Origin: DATLFQ01 sp035540915
GTDB taxonomy: Bacteria; Actinomycetota; Acidimicrobiia; Acidimicrobiales; GCA-2861595
Direction of reading: 5' to 3'
Length of the DNA: 25,714 bases
Assembly (NCBI GenBank): GCA_035540915.1
Contig: DATLFQ010000118.1
Span: 1-25,714 of the forward strand
Positions 1-6,722 of the stretch are shown here, piece after piece; position 1 is the first letter of the stretch, and every line of letters begins with the position of its first letter. The notes beneath the pieces are model-generated. The model was not told where the DNA came from, made no database searches, and worked only from the letters and a program-made list of their open reading frames with translations. Both the position numbers and the translations under genes were made by a program.

Positions 1-45
1 CAGCTTCTTGGAGAAGTGCCCTCTGAGCTCGAGTCGCTTTGCCAC
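1..45 (-). CDS. 5' end of a gene running off the left edge
   Basis: A GTG at 43-45 opens a minus-strand frame with no stop in the 15 codons before the window edge. The peptide begins V-A-K-R-L-E-L-R-G-H and ends F-S-K-K-L. It lies 20 nt after the ferredoxin stop in the same direction, so it is probably the next gene of that operon. A GGGGAG sequence (59-64) is a possible ribosome site, but its 13-nt spacing is long. Too little is visible to identify the product; a further electron-transfer component is only a guess from context. Confidence 0.35.
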   Translation of the reverse strand, partial: MAKRLELRGHFSKKL

Positions 46-65
46 GGTGTGTCCGGTGCTCCCCT

Positions 66-479
66 CTAGAACCGCATGCCGTAGGCGTAGCCGTGGCTGC
101 TGTCACGCTGGTGGCGGTCGCCTTCGCGGGGGGCCACACCGGTCTTGCCCATGATGATGACGCCCGTCGGGCAGCGGTCGACGCACAGGCCGCAGCGGGT
201 GCAGACGTCCTCGTCCACGAGGAAGACCACGTGGTCGTCGGGGTCCAGCCCCGGCTGCTCGGTGCCGACCGCCTGGGCGATCGTCTCGGTCGACAGCATG
301 TGGATGCACTTCCACGGGCAGATGTCGACGCACCCCTCGCACATGATGCACTCGGACTGGTCGATGTGCAGGAACTGCTTGGGCTTCACCGACTTCGACA
401 GCGCCTCGGGCGGGATCTCGGTGAGGGTGTACTCGCCCGGGAACGCCGGGAGCGGTGGGTTGGCGTCGGTCTTGGCCAT
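66..479 (-). CDS. two-[4Fe-4S] cluster ferredoxin
   Basis: A 137-residue soluble ferredoxin. Two cluster-binding motifs are visible: C-I-M-C-E-G-C-V-D-I-C-P at about residues 44-55 and C-T-R-C-G-L-C-V-D-R-C-P at about 95-106. This is the 8-Fe arrangement of NuoI-like and bacterial ferredoxins. About 40 residues separate the motifs, longer than in minimal clostridial ferredoxins. There is no signal peptide, so it should be cytoplasmic and move electrons to or from a partner. The ATG has a very good Shine-Dalgarno sequence, AAGGAGG, 5 nt upstream. It lies 15 nt after the stop of the membrane protein at 495-950 and is surely cotranscribed with it. The nearby cytochrome c suggests a role in the respiratory chain, but the exact partner cannot be read from the sequence. 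Confidence 0.9.
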   Translation of the reverse strand: MAKTDANPPLPAFPGEYTLTEIPPEALSKSVKPKQFLHIDQSECIMCEGCVDICPWKCIHMLSTETIAQAVGTEQPGLDPDDHVVFLVDEDVCTRCGLCVDRCPTGVIIMGKTGVAPREGDRHQRDSSHGYAYGMRF

Positions 480-494
480 GGCTGCCTCCTTCCC

Positions 495-950
495 TCAGGC
501 CTTCTTGACGATGGGCCGGCCGAAGGCCGAGGTCTCGATGGTCGCAACGGCGGCCGGCTTGCGGCCCCGCTTCTGCCACCACAGCCAGCCGGCGATCTGG
601 CCGGCGAACCCCACGATGTAGATGCCGGCGGCGATGATGTCGCGGATCACCAGCGCGGAGATCATCAGCCGGCCACGGCCACCGAAGGTGATGCCCTCCT
701 CGAAGAGGCGGCCGAACGGCGTGGGGATGCCGAAGCTGTCACTGCGCCAGCCCAACTCGGTGTCCGCCCACAGGAGCCACTGGTTGGGCACGATGCCGTA
801 GAGCAGCAGCATGAGGGCGAACATGAACGTCGCCGCCAGGAACGCCTCGCCCCAGGTCATCGGGGTGCCGGGGGCCCGCCGCTTGCCGACGAACACGACG
901 ATGGCGCACATGATCCCGGTGATGACCACTGAGACCAGGAAGGCGACCAT
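495..950 (-). CDS. three-helix membrane protein, first gene of the ferredoxin operon
   Basis: A 151-residue integral membrane protein with three predicted helices (about residues 3-20, 34-53 and 95-120). The loop between helices 2 and 3 is rich in Gly, Phe and Arg, and the C-terminal tail is basic. I do not recognise a named family with certainty. Its position before a ferredoxin and opposite a membrane-bound cytochrome c suggests a small subunit of a quinol-oxidising or other electron-transfer complex; this is inference. The ATG at 948-950 is preceded by AGGAG about 10 nt upstream. Unlike many starts here it has a leader of about 45 nt, with a -10-like TACTAT at 1001-1006 and an overlapping Rex-like palindrome at 985-1002, so the operon may be redox-controlled. 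Confidence 0.75.
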   Translation of the reverse strand: MVAFLVSVVITGIMCAIVVFVGKRRAPGTPMTWGEAFLAATFMFALMLLLYGIVPNQWLLWADTELGWRSDSFGIPTPFGRLFEEGITFGGRGRLMISALVIRDIIAAGIYIVGFAGQIAGWLWWQKRGRKPAAVATIETSAFGRPIVKKA

Positions 951-984
951 CGTGTTCTCTCTCCTGCGGCTGCGGCTCGGGCAC

Positions 985-1002
985 TCGTGAAACTGATCAC
1001 AT
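985..1002. promoter_or_regulatory. candidate Rex operator upstream of the membrane protein/ferredoxin operon
   Basis: The palindrome TCGTGAAACTGATCACAT matches 11 of 14 defined positions of the Rex operator consensus TTGTGAA-N4-TTCACAA. It overlaps the -10-like TACTAT of the minus-strand promoter, where a bound repressor would block RNA polymerase. A CRP/GlxR-type regulator (TGTGA-N6-TCACA) is an alternative reading. Confidence 0.45.
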
Positions 1003-1006
1003 AGTA
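1001..1006 (-). promoter_or_regulatory. -10 element TACTAT
   Basis: A TANNNT hexamer on the minus strand, about 50 nt before the ATG of the membrane protein. No convincing -35 is visible. Confidence 0.45.
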
Positions 1007-1139
1007 CCGGCGAGACGGCGCTGCACCGGTACCGGGCGGTTCTACCACGCCCCCCTGGGCGACTTCACATCGGCGAAGAGCCCTGCGACAGCGTGCGGGG
1101 ACCCGGTTCGCGGCTTGGTCCGGGCGGCCGTCGCGCCAC

Positions 1140-1145
1140 TACAGT
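1140..1145 (+). promoter_or_regulatory. -10 element TACAGT of a leaderless promoter
   Basis: TACAGT followed by 8 nt and then GTG at 1154. This geometry places the transcription start on or next to the start codon and supports the 1154 start for the cytochrome c. Confidence 0.5.
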
Positions 1146-1153
1146 CGGCCGCC

Positions 1154-1801
1154 GTGGCCGAGGTCCCCGAGCACCTTCTCCGCCGATCCCGCGAGCGTCG
1201 CGCCGCACTGGGACTGGCCGGTGGGGACGGGGCGGCCGTGCCCGCCGAGACGGGACCCGCGGCGGTCGCCGCCGCCGGCGCCGCCGAGACGAGCGTCGCC
1301 CCCGCCGCCGCTCCCGCCGCACCGCCGGCGGTCGTGGTCGACGAGGGACCGGCGGCGCCGACCTACCTCGACTTCAAGGAGAAGACGCGGACCCGCATCC
1401 CGGCCTGGGTGATGCCGGTGCTGCTGGTCCTGCCCTTCTGGGCGATGCTCTACATGGGCGCCTTCGGCGAGCGCCACGCCGAGGAGGAGCTGGACCCGAT
1501 CGCCCTGGGCGCCGAGGTGTACCGCTCGTCAGGGTGCTCGGCCTGCCACGGTCCCAACGGCGAGGGTGCCGGCAGCTTCCCGGCCCTTGCCGGCGGCGAG
1601 GCGGCGCTGACGTTCCCCGACGAGGCCGACCACGCCGAGTGGATCCGCACCGGCTCGGGCCCGTTCGCCGGCCAGCCCTACGGCGACCCCGATCGGCCCG
1701 GGGGGCAGCGGGGGCCGGCCACCGGCGCCATGCCGGGCTTCGCCAACCTCTCGGACGAGGAGATTGAGGCCGTCGTCCTGTACGAGCGCGAAGGGCTCTA
1801 G
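1154..1801 (+). CDS. membrane-anchored monoheme cytochrome c
   Basis: A 215-residue protein. It has an Ala/Pro-rich cytoplasmic N-terminus of about 80 residues, one membrane anchor at about 83-103, and a C-terminal class I cytochrome c domain facing outward. The heme-binding motif C-S-A-C-H is at residues 128-132, and Met193 in an A-M-P-G-F segment is the likely sixth ligand. It should carry electrons between a quinol-oxidising complex and a terminal oxidase. The low-complexity N-terminal extension is unusual and of unknown role. I chose GTG 1154 because a TACAGT -10 sits 8 nt upstream; an in-frame TTG at 1115 would add 13 residues and place that hexamer inside the gene. It is followed after 9 nt by the geranylgeranyl-reductase-family gene. 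Confidence 0.88.
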   Translation: MAEVPEHLLRRSRERRAALGLAGGDGAAVPAETGPAAVAAAGAAETSVAPAAAPAAPPAVVVDEGPAAPTYLDFKEKTRTRIPAWVMPVLLVLPFWAMLYMGAFGERHAEEELDPIALGAEVYRSSGCSACHGPNGEGAGSFPALAGGEAALTFPDEADHAEWIRTGSGPFAGQPYGDPDRPGGQRGPATGAMPGFANLSDEEIEAVVLYEREGL

Positions 1802-1810
1802 CGTCGAGAC

Positions 1811-3055
1811 GTGAGCGGCCCTGACGTCCTGGTCGTCGGGGGCGGCCCATCGGGCGCGTCGTGCGCCTACTGGCTGGCCGAGGCCGGCCACGACGTCCTC
1901 CTCGTGGAGAAGAAGCGCTACCCGCGCGAGAAGACGTGCGGCGACGGCCTGACGCCCCGGTCGGTGCGCCAGCTCGAGGACATGGGGCTGGGACCGGAGC
2001 TGGCCGGCCACCACCGCTTCGACGGGCTGCGCTCGATCGCCTTCGGCCGGACCCTGGAGCTGCGCTGGCCCGACCACCCCGACTTCCCCAGCTACGGCTA
2101 CGTCGTCACCCGCAAGGACCTGGACCACCTCGTCGCGGAGCGGGCCGTCAAGGCGGGGGCCACGATGTGGCAGGCGGCCGAGGCCGTTGAGCCGGTGACC
2201 GACGCCGGGCTGCTGCGGGGGGCCATGGTCCGGCGGGGCGACACGGGAGCGGTCGAGGAGGTGCGGGCCCGCTACGTGGTGGTGGCCGACGGTGCCAACT
2301 CCCGCTTCGGCCGGGCCATCGGCGCCTCCCGGGACCGGGCCTACCCGCTGGGGATGGCCATCCGGGGCTACTACCGCTCGCCCCGCCACGACGAGCCGTG
2401 GATCGAGAGCCACCTCGACATCCGTGACAAGCACGGCGACGTGCTGCCCGGGTACGGGTGGATCTTCCCGGTGGGCGACGGCCGGGTCAACGTGGGCATC
2501 GGGCTGCTCTCCACCTTCAAACAGTGGAAGTCGGTGAACACCAGCCACCTCATGGCCGCGTTCGCCGACTACGCCCCGAGCTCGTGGGACATCCGCCCCG
2601 AGACGTCGTGCGGGCCGCCCACCGGCGGCAAGCTGCCGATGGCGTTCTCGGTCGGGCCGCGGGTCGGTCCCACCCACGTGGTGGTGGGCGACGCCGGGGG
2701 GGCCATCAACCCCTTCAACGGCGAGGGCATCTGCTACGCCTACGAGACGGGCCGGATGGCTGCCGAGTCGGTGGGCCTGGCGCTCGACAGCGGTGACGGC
2801 CTGGCCCTGCAGGAGTACCGCCGCCGCGTCGAGGAGGAGTACGCGCTGTACTACAAGGTGGCGCGGGCGTTCGTGAAGATCATCGGGCGCCCCGAGTTGA
2901 TGCGGGCGCTGGTCGGCACCGGCATGAGGTCCCGCACCCTCATGGAGTGGGTGCTGCGGATCATGGCCAACCTGCTCCGCCCCGACGAGCTGGGCCCGGC
3001 CGAGGCGGCCTACAAGGCGGTCGCCGCCATCGCCCGCCTCGCCCCCACCCGCTGA
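1811..3055 (+). CDS. geranylgeranyl reductase family FAD-dependent oxidoreductase (candidate menaquinone reductase)
   Basis: A 414-residue flavoprotein. The N-terminal dinucleotide-binding motif G-G-G-P-S-G is at residues 10-15 and ends with an acidic residue at E33. The family motif C-G-D-G-L follows at 43-47, then an A-D-G-A-N-S segment near 160, and the second FAD motif G-D-A-G-G-A-I-N-P near 293. The family saturates isoprenoid double bonds, as in plant and archaeal geranylgeranyl reductases; in mycobacteria MenJ (Rv0561c) reduces one isoprene unit of menaquinone. Cotranscription with a respiratory cytochrome c makes a menaquinone side-chain reductase the best guess. A role in lipid or carotenoid tail reduction cannot be excluded. 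The GTG start is 9 nt after the cytochrome stop, so the two are probably one transcript. Confidence 0.88.
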   Translation: MSGPDVLVVGGGPSGASCAYWLAEAGHDVLLVEKKRYPREKTCGDGLTPRSVRQLEDMGLGPELAGHHRFDGLRSIAFGRTLELRWPDHPDFPSYGYVVTRKDLDHLVAERAVKAGATMWQAAEAVEPVTDAGLLRGAMVRRGDTGAVEEVRARYVVVADGANSRFGRAIGASRDRAYPLGMAIRGYYRSPRHDEPWIESHLDIRDKHGDVLPGYGWIFPVGDGRVNVGIGLLSTFKQWKSVNTSHLMAAFADYAPSSWDIRPETSCGPPTGGKLPMAFSVGPRVGPTHVVVGDAGGAINPFNGEGICYAYETGRMAAESVGLALDSGDGLALQEYRRRVEEEYALYYKVARAFVKIIGRPELMRALVGTGMRSRTLMEWVLRIMANLLRPDELGPAEAAYKAVAAIARLAPTR

Positions 3056-3079
3056 CGGGCCGTCGGCGAAGCCCCACGA

Positions 3080-3505
3080 TCAGCCGTCCAGCAGGTCGGG
3101 CAGGTCGCCGGCACCGGGCTCGGCCTCGCCGGGGCCGGCCGCCTCGGCCAACCGGCGGACGCCGGCCACGATGCCACCGGCGAGGTCGCCGGCCGCGAAT
3201 CGTTGGGTCATCGCCTCGACGGCAGCCGCCGCCGCCTCGTCGGGGATGCGGGTCCGGGCGGCAGGAGCAGTGACCACCTCGACGCGATGCTCCCGCGGGG
3301 CGACCAGCACCAGGACCGCCGGGCGGGTGACCAGGCCGGCCGACACGAACAGCTCCTCGGCCCGGGCCCGGGAGTCGGTCCCGGCGCGGCCGAGGAACAC
3401 GCAGATCTGCAGGCCCGTGGCCGACTCCGCCTCGGCCACCACCCGGCCCACCTCCTCCCGGCCGCGACGGGTCAGCTTGGGGCTACCAGCTCCCACTGGC
3501 ACCAC
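3080..3505 (-). CDS. TPM-domain-like small protein (DUF5130-like)
   Basis: A 141-residue protein without signal peptide or membrane helix. Its alpha/beta pattern (G-L-Q-I-C-V-F-L-G, then A-V-L-V-L-V-A-P-R-E-H-R-V-E-V-V) resembles the TPM (TLP18.3/Psb32/MOLO-1) fold also found in the upstream gene. DUF5130 is the closest family I can suggest from memory. The proposed GTG lies inside the end of the upstream TPM gene (23-nt overlap); in-frame GTGs 3 and 9 nt downstream are possible alternatives. It is the last gene of the lemA operon and converges with the flavoprotein gene across a 24-nt gap. Confidence 0.65.
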   Translation of the reverse strand: MVPVGAGSPKLTRRGREEVGRVVAEAESATGLQICVFLGRAGTDSRARAEELFVSAGLVTRPAVLVLVAPREHRVEVVTAPAARTRIPDEAAAAAVEAMTQRFAAGDLAGGIVAGVRRLAEAAGPGEAEPGAGDLPDLLDG

Positions 3506-4142
3506 CTCCCCCGAAGCCGCCGTACCGTCGCCGGCGGCGGCCCAGCGACAGCAGGCCGAACGCCGGGATCAACAGCAGGGGCCACGGGAACGAGGCGCCG
3601 GCCGGCTCCTCCTGTGCCGGCGGCGGGGGCAGCTCGCCGACCTCGGCGTCGCCCAGCTCGGCGCGGATGGCGGCCGCGCCTTGCGCCACCGCCTCGCCCA
3701 GGTTCCCCTCCCTGAGGAGCGGGATCAGCCGCTCCCGGATGATCCGGCCCGACTGCAGGTCGGTGAGCGTGCCCTCCAGGCCCCGACCGACCTCGATGCG
3801 CAGCCGACGGTCCTCGACGGCGATGACGAGGACGACGCCGTTGTCGTCGCCCTCGCGGCCCACGCCCCAGCGGCGTGCCAGGTCGATGCTGTAGTCCTCG
3901 ATCGACTGGTCGCCGGTGGTGGCGACCACGGCGACGGCCACCTGGTTGCCCGACCGCGCCTGGTAGTCGGCCAGCCCGGCGCTGACCTGCCGCTCGACCT
4001 CGTCGGGTACCACGCCGGCGGCGTCGACCACCGGGGCCGTGAAGGCGGGGACCTCGGCCGCTGCGGCCGGCCCGGCGCCGGCCAGCAGGCCCAGCGCCAC
4101 CACGAACACCGCCGAGGCGCTGCCCCACCGGCGGCGGGTCAT
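3483..4142 (-). CDS. TPM-domain (YgcG-like) exported membrane protein
   Basis: A 219-residue protein with an N-terminal signal peptide (about 1-29, ending A-A-A-A). An extracytoplasmic TPM domain spans about 30-155. A Pro-rich linker is followed by a C-terminal helix near 185-203, a basic stop-transfer R-R-R-R-R and a Gly/Ser-rich tail ending G-S-W. This is the usual architecture of YgcG-type proteins, which commonly neighbour lemA; some TPM proteins have phosphatase activity, but none is proven for this one. Its ATG overlaps the lemA stop as TGATG, so the two are translationally coupled and the products probably act together at the membrane. Confidence 0.85.
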   Translation of the reverse strand: MTRRRWGSASAVFVVALGLLAGAGPAAAAEVPAFTAPVVDAAGVVPDEVERQVSAGLADYQARSGNQVAVAVVATTGDQSIEDYSIDLARRWGVGREGDDNGVVLVIAVEDRRLRIEVGRGLEGTLTDLQSGRIIRERLIPLLREGNLGEAVAQGAAAIRAELGDAEVGELPPPPAQEEPAGASFPWPLLLIPAFGLLSLGRRRRRYGGFGGGGASGSW

Positions 4143-4756
4143 CAGCGTGGCGTGGAGGACCCGCCGAGATCGACCTCGGGCACCTCACGCGCCTCCGGTT
4201 CGGCTTCGAACAGCGGCCTGCGGTCGAAGCCGAACAGCCCGGCCACGATGCTCCGCGGGAACCGGCGGGTGCTCACGTTGTAGTCCGTGACCGCCGCGTT
4301 GTAGTCCCGGCGGGCCTGGGCGATGCGGTTCTCGGTCCCCTCCAGCTGCGTCTGCAGGTCGAGCACGTTCTCGCTGCTGCGCAGCTCGGGAAAGTTCTCG
4401 ACGATGGCCAGAAGGCGGCCGATGCCGGCCTCGATCCGGCCCGAGGCGGCGAACTTCTCCTCGGGCGACCCGGCGCCGGCGTAGGCGGCGCGGGCCCGGG
4501 CCAGCTCGCCGAACACCTCCTGCTCCTGGTTGAGGATGCCGCGCACCGCGTTGACCAGGTTGGGGATGAGGTCGTTGCGACGCTGGATCTGGGTGTCCAG
4601 GTCGGCGAAGGACTGGTCCGCCGACTCCTGCTTGGTGACGAGGCCGTTGTAGGAGGCGACGATCGGCACGACGAGGAGCAGCAGCACACCCGCCGCGATG
4701 GCCGCCGGCACCAGCCAGCGGGGTCGGGCACCACCGGACCGCGAGGCGAAGGGCAT
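4142..4756 (-). CDS. lemA: LemA family membrane protein
   Basis: A 204-residue LemA-family protein. It has a short basic N-terminus, one membrane helix at about 14-35, and then a long helical domain with the family's hallmark segments (S-Y-N-G-L-V near 36, R-R-N-D-L-I-P-N-L-V near 59, and F-P-E-L-R-S-S-E-N near 122, then R-R-D-Y-N-A-A-V). The biochemical role of LemA is unknown. It heads a lemA-TPM-TPM operon, a common bacterial pairing. The C-terminal 30 residues are acidic and probably disordered. A TAGCGT hexamer 10 nt upstream of the ATG and the lack of a Shine-Dalgarno suggest leaderless initiation. Confidence 0.9.
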   Translation of the reverse strand: MPFASRSGGARPRWLVPAAIAAGVLLLLVVPIVASYNGLVTKQESADQSFADLDTQIQRRNDLIPNLVNAVRGILNQEQEVFGELARARAAYAGAGSPEEKFAASGRIEAGIGRLLAIVENFPELRSSENVLDLQTQLEGTENRIAQARRDYNAAVTDYNVSTRRFPRSIVAGLFGFDRRPLFEAEPEAREVPEVDLGGSSTPR

Positions 4757-4766
4757 CGAAGGGCGG

Positions 4767-4772
4767 ACGCTA
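4767..4772 (-). promoter_or_regulatory. -10 element TAGCGT of a leaderless promoter for lemA
   Basis: Minus-strand TAGCGT, 10 nt before the lemA ATG and just past the end of the NuoF-like gene, giving the lemA operon its own promoter. Confidence 0.4.
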
Positions 4773-4789
4773 GCAGCCGCCCCCGGCGC

Positions 4790-6199
4790 TCAGACCCGCC
4801 AGGGCGGCGCCAGGCTGGCGTAGCGCTCCACCGGCACCGTGCCCGAGTCCCGCGGGTTGAAGGTCCAGTCCGGCTGCTTGCGGCGGTGCCGCTCGTCGAC
4901 GATCGCCCTGCCGTCGGCGATGTCCAGCAGCTCGGCGATCAGCTCCGGCTCGACGGCCGGGGCCGCCCCCGACAGGTGGTCGGTCACCGCCTCGGGGAAG
5001 AGCTGCAGGATGCTGTTGATGACCACCTGCTGCTGGGTGGCCAGGAAGCAGCGCGATCGGTCGGCGACGGTGCCCAGTCGCTTGCGGATGACCCGGGCGT
5101 CGTTCTCGACGGCCTGCGACTCGCACAGGGTCTGGAACCGCTGGGCAAGGACCAGGCCGTCGAGCTTGCAGGGCGAGCACTGGCCGCAGGACTCCACGGC
5201 CAGGAAGCGGGCCACCCCGGCCGCCACCGCGGCCATGTCGACGCTGTCGTCCAGCACGATGAAGGCGGCCGACCCCAGGCCGCTGCCGGCGGCGGCCAGG
5301 CCCTCGTAGCTGACCGGCGCGTCCAGCTGCGACGCCGGGATCAGCGCGTTGGCCACGCCCGACATGACCGCGGTGATGCGCCGGCCCCGCCGGGCGCCGC
5401 CGCCCACTGCGTCGATGACCTCGCGCAGCGGCGTGCCCATTCGCACCTCGCCGACGCCGTGGCGTTTGGTGTAGCCGGTGATCGTGCAGACGATGGTGCC
5501 GGGCGACTGCTCGGTCCCGACGGTGCGGAACCAGGCCGGCCCGCGGGCGATGATGCGGGCCACGTTGGCGATGGTCTCGGTGTTGTTGACCAGCGCCGGG
5601 GCCGGCGCGTCGTCGGCCCGGGTGGCCATGCCGATCCCCCGTCGGAAGGTCGGGACGACCCGGGGGAACGGCCAGCGGCCGTCGATCGTCTCGAGGAGCG
5701 CGCTCTCCTCGCCGTAGAGGTACTCGTCGGGCCCCTCGAAGATCGTCATGCGCACGCCCTCGCCCCAACCGGCGGCCTCGGCCTGGTCGATGGCCTCGCG
5801 CATGCGGTCGATCTCGCCCTCGAAGGACTGCTTCATGGCGAAGATCACCAGGTCGGCGCCGACGGCCCGGGCGGCGACCAACGAGCCCTCCAGCACCAGG
5901 TAGGGGTTGCGGCGCAGGATGGTCCGGTCCTTGAACGTGCCCGGCTCGCCCTCGGCCGCGTTGACGATCACCGTCGCCGGCACCAGGTCGGACCGGTTCT
6001 CCCGGACCGTCTGCCACTTGCGGCCGGTCGGGAAGCCGGCCCCGCCCCGTCCTCGCAGGCCCGACGCGAGGACCTTGTCGATGATGGCAACCGGGTCCAT
6101 CCGCCCGGCCAGCGCCAGCCCCTTGCCCCCGCCCCGGGCGACGTGGTCCTCCAGCGAGATGATCGGCCGGGGGTACAGCACTCGATGCACGAGCGTCAT
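4790..6199 (-). CDS. orphan NuoF-like NADH-binding flavo-iron-sulfur protein
   Basis: A 469-residue protein of the NuoF/HoxF/FdhB 51-kDa family. The FMN/NADH-site motif G-L-R-G-R-G-G-A-G-F-P-T-G is at residues 47-59. N-A-A-E-G-E-P-G at 80-87 follows, then the Y-G-E-E-S-A-L-L-E region near 162-170. Four [4Fe-4S] ligands are visible: E-S-C-G-Q-C-S-P-C gives Cys338, Cys341 and Cys344, and Cys384 is the fourth. It should oxidise or reduce NAD(H) and pass electrons through FMN to one cluster. No other Nuo subunit is adjacent, so it probably does not belong to complex I; a partner might be the nearby ferredoxin or a dehydrogenase elsewhere. An ATG with TAGGAT 6 nt upstream fixes the start. A Rex-like palindrome sits just behind that -10. 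Confidence 0.9.
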   Translation of the reverse strand: MTLVHRVLYPRPIISLEDHVARGGGKGLALAGRMDPVAIIDKVLASGLRGRGGAGFPTGRKWQTVRENRSDLVPATVIVNAAEGEPGTFKDRTILRRNPYLVLEGSLVAARAVGADLVIFAMKQSFEGEIDRMREAIDQAEAAGWGEGVRMTIFEGPDEYLYGEESALLETIDGRWPFPRVVPTFRRGIGMATRADDAPAPALVNNTETIANVARIIARGPAWFRTVGTEQSPGTIVCTITGYTKRHGVGEVRMGTPLREVIDAVGGGARRGRRITAVMSGVANALIPASQLDAPVSYEGLAAAGSGLGSAAFIVLDDSVDMAAVAAGVARFLAVESCGQCSPCKLDGLVLAQRFQTLCESQAVENDARVIRKRLGTVADRSRCFLATQQQVVINSILQLFPEAVTDHLSGAAPAVEPELIAELLDIADGRAIVDERHRRKQPDWTFNPRDSGTVPVERYASLAPPWRV

Positions 6200-6205
6200 G
6201 GGCCA

Positions 6206-6211
6206 ATCCTA
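6206..6211 (-). promoter_or_regulatory. -10 element TAGGAT of the NuoF-like gene
   Basis: Minus-strand TAGGAT with 6 nt to the ATG, the leaderless geometry seen repeatedly in this window. Confidence 0.55.
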
Positions 6212-6218
6212 CCGACCA

Positions 6219-6236
6219 TTGTGATTGTTTTCACAT
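6219..6236. promoter_or_regulatory. candidate Rex operator in the promoter of the NuoF-like gene
   Basis: TTGTGATTGTTTTCACAT matches 12 of 14 defined positions of TTGTGAA-N4-TTCACAA and contains perfect TGTGA/TCACA arms. It covers the spacer and -35 region of the NuoF-like promoter, 7 nt behind the -10, an ideal repressor position. It also lies about 55 nt upstream of the divergent CBS -10. A CRP/GlxR-type protein could bind the same sequence. Confidence 0.6.
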
Positions 6237-6265
6237 TCAGCACCGGGAGGTTCCTCGTTCCGGGA

Positions 6266-6290
6266 GCGGCAGCGAAGGGGGGCCTGCCGC
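6266..6290. promoter_or_regulatory. inverted repeat abutting the CBS-protein -10
   Basis: Perfect 7-bp arms GCGGCAG (6266-6272) and CTGCCGC (6284-6290) flank 11 nt, ending exactly at the TACAGT -10. It could be an operator, but short GC-only repeats arise easily by chance here. Confidence 0.3.
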
Positions 6291-6296
6291 TACAGT
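6291..6296 (+). promoter_or_regulatory. -10 element TACAGT of the CBS-domain gene
   Basis: TACAGT with 8 nt to ATG 6305 and no Shine-Dalgarno sequence in between, so the mRNA is probably leaderless. Confidence 0.5.
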
Positions 6297-6304
6297 GGCC
6301 GGCC

Positions 6305-6712
6305 ATGGAGATCGGCGGCCTCACCACGCGGGCGGTCCTGACGGTGAAGGCGACCGACTCGTTCCACGACGCCGCCGTCAAGATGATGGAGCGGGGCATC
6401 GGCTCGGCCGTGGTGATCACCGACGGGTCGCCGTCGGGCATCATCACCGACCGGGACGCGCTGCGGGCCATCGCCCGCGGGGCCGACACCAAGACCGCCA
6501 CCGTGAAGGAGTTCGTGACCGGCCGGCTGTCGACCGTCCCTCCCACCACCGAGGTGATCGACGCGGCCCGCATCATGCGGGAGAAGAGCTTCCGGCACCT
6601 GGTCGTGGTCGACGAGACCGGCGCGCTGCTGGGCGTGTTCTCCATGCGGGACCTGGTGGTCGGCCTCCTGCAGGAGCGGGCCAGCCAGTCTGCAGGCAGC
6701 ACCACCGCCTGA
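6305..6712 (+). CDS. two-CBS-domain protein
   Basis: A 135-residue protein consisting only of a Bateman module. The first CBS domain covers about 8-60 (A-V-V-I-T-D-G-S-P-S-G-I-I-T-D-R-D) and the second about 70-125 (H-L-V-V-V-D-E-T-G-A-L-L-G-V-F-S-M-R-D). Such stand-alone pairs bind adenine nucleotides and often work as energy sensors; the ligand and target here are unknown. The gene diverges from the NuoF-like gene across about 105 nt and converges with hemL across 10 nt. The start is set by the TACAGT-N8-ATG arrangement; the upstream continuation of the frame lacks any family similarity. Confidence 0.9.
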   Translation: MEIGGLTTRAVLTVKATDSFHDAAVKMMERGIGSAVVITDGSPSGIITDRDALRAIARGADTKTATVKEFVTGRLSTVPPTTEVIDAARIMREKSFRHLVVVDETGALLGVFSMRDLVVGLLQERASQSAGSTTA

Positions 6713-6722
6713 GCCGCCGGCG

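Noticed and set aside
4886..6304. Long plus-strand open frame running antisense to the NuoF-like gene into the CBS gene
   Set aside because: It is a shadow of the NuoF-like gene, which has complete family motifs on the other strand; only the part from ATG 6305 is a real gene.
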